DNA from: an uncultured Pedobacter sp.
Lineage (GTDB): Bacteria > Bacteroidota > Bacteroidia > Sphingobacteriales > Sphingobacteriaceae
Reading direction: 5' to 3'
DNA length: 23,077 nucleotides
Assembly (NCBI RefSeq): GCF_946479715.1
Contig: NZ_CAMLHF010000077.1
Span: forward strand, 1 to 23,077
Shown: positions 22,624 to 23,077 of the stretch, piece by piece
Numbering within the stretch: position 1 is the first letter of the stretch
Layout of the letters: the number at the start of each line of letters is the position of its first letter
Notes under the pieces: generated by a model
Seen by the model: only the letters and a program-made list of their open reading frames with translations
Database searches by the model: none
What the model was told of the DNA's origin: nothing
Position numbers and translations under genes: made by a program

Positions 22624-22932
22624 TCATTCCCTACTTTGCTGTAGTTCAGTATTTATCAGCTCATCCAGCGTTTTACCTCTTATTGGCTTATTCAGCAATC
22701 CCCCTGGCTCCAACTCAAACAATTGCTCAAACAGAACCACAATTTCATGAGGAATATCCTGAGGATCACTAAAAAGAATGTTCCGATAATTATGAAGTGT
22801 ATTGAGTGAGACGCCTAAATATTTAGGCAGTTTTCTAATTGCTTCTCGGTGGTGGTCGATCGATCTTTTTAGCAAACACTCGTTAATCTTGTACTTCCTC
22901 GGTGCACTGTCGCTGATCTTTACTTTTTTCAT
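22624..22932 (-). CDS. Small HTH-like DNA-binding protein, first of a tandem paralogue pair
   Basis: The 102-residue protein has a basic N-terminus (MKKVKISDSAPRKYKINE), a predicted helix-turn-helix (KLPKYLGVSLNTLHNYRNIL, residues 34-53) and a downstream DIPHEIVVLFEQLFELEPGG segment. It is a paralogue of the gene at 22284-22577. It is the promoter-proximal member of the pair: TAAATTTG lies 110 bases upstream of its ATG, and an inverted repeat lies between them, which would fit autoregulation. Neighbours on the left are housekeeping genes, and no integrase or phage gene is visible, so there is no direct sign of a mobile element. The right-hand neighbour is outside the window. Confidence 0.78.
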   Translation of the reverse strand: MKKVKISDSAPRKYKINECLLKRSIDHHREAIRKLPKYLGVSLNTLHNYRNILFSDPQDIPHEIVVLFEQLFELEPGGLLNKPIRGKTLDELINTELQQSRE

Positions 22933-22990
22933 ACTTACGTTAGTTTAATTTGGTTATACTTATTTTTTGTATTTTTATCAAAAAAATGTA

Positions 22991-23014
22991 ATGCTATTCA
23001 TAATTTTATAGCAT
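22991..23014. promoter_or_regulatory. Inverted repeat in the leader of the HTH-like gene pair, possible operator
   Basis: ATGCTAT (22991-22997) and ATAGCAT (23008-23014) are a perfect 7-base inverted repeat separated by 10 bases. It lies 58-82 bases upstream of the ATG at 22932 and about 30 bases downstream of the candidate -7 element. Binding of the encoded HTH proteins here would block transcription. Confidence 0.45.
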
Positions 23015-23042
23015 AAATATACTAAATATTTTAAGTGTCAGC

Positions 23043-23050
23043 CAAATTTA
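23043..23050 (-). promoter_or_regulatory. Candidate -7 promoter element of the HTH-like gene pair
   Basis: On the minus strand these bases read TAAATTTG, a perfect TAnnTTTG match, 110 bases before the first ATG of the pair. It predicts a leader of about 100 bases. A TTT lies near the -33 position. Confidence 0.45.
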
Positions 23051-23077
23051 TACGAAATTTTTTATGGTATTAAAGCG

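Noticed and set aside
1..23077. CRISPR array, tRNA, rRNA, insertion sequence or prophage
   Set aside because: I saw no spaced direct repeats, tRNA-like cloverleaf, rRNA sequence, transposase or phage structural gene anywhere in the window.

Overview
The window looks like chromosomal DNA from a member of the Bacteroidota, most likely the Sphingobacteriaceae (a Pedobacter-like organism). This rests on family resemblance of the proteins (L19, HtpG, the amino-acid dehydrogenase, Mrp), the AT-rich composition, the near absence of Shine-Dalgarno sequences, and repeated matches to the Bacteroidota -7 promoter element TAnnTTTG. The placement is from memory of these families, not from a search. I see no tRNA, rRNA, CRISPR array, prophage or insertion sequence, and no gap between genes exceeds 300 bases. 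The first 47 bases are not biological: they are an Illumina P7/TruSeq adapter with an 8-base index left at a contig end, so the first gene (comM/yifB family) is cut by the assembly.

Region by region. (1) 48-586: the 3' end of a ComM/YifB-type AAA+ ATPase. (2) 583-3337, minus strand: a four-gene envelope operon read from right to left: a small Tyr/Gly-rich secreted protein, an LpoB-like lipoprotein, a COG3014-like TPR lipoprotein and a small acidic protein. (3) 3434-5858, minus: an ECF sigma factor, then a protein joining an anti-sigma-like cytoplasmic segment, one transmembrane helix, a long periplasmic linker and a C-terminal outer-membrane barrel, then a TlpA-like thioredoxin with its own promoter. 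(4) 5975-6679: a DUF4397 lipoprotein. (5) 6858-8747: htpG, ending in a clear intrinsic terminator. (6) 8888-11533, plus: two overlapping polytopic membrane proteins and a third small membrane protein. (7) 11570-13384, plus: an M16 zinc peptidase and peptide deformylase. (8) 13381-15436, minus: a CarboxypepD_reg-like secreted protein, and an Mrp/NifU-domain pair for Fe-S cluster trafficking. (9) 15598-19072, plus: an AsmA-like/GT51 transglycosylase fusion, hypoxanthine phosphoribosyltransferase and a short-form phosphatidylserine decarboxylase. (10) 19131-21488, minus: a Glu/Leu/Phe/Val-type dehydrogenase followed after 3 bases by an MscS channel. (11) 21734-22081, minus: rplS, with a leader hairpin and a strong terminator. 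(12) 22284-22932, minus: a tandem pair of paralogous small HTH-like proteins with an inverted repeat in their leader.

The content is mostly housekeeping, but envelope biology is a theme: peptidoglycan synthesis (GT51 and an LpoB-like activator), lipoproteins, phospholipid synthesis, a mechanosensitive channel and an envelope-spanning sigma/anti-sigma pair. The two observations I would follow first are the sigma/dual-membrane anti-sigma locus at 4055-5858 and the placement of TAnnTTTG elements only 4-8 bases ahead of five start codons, which predicts leaderless or nearly leaderless mRNAs.
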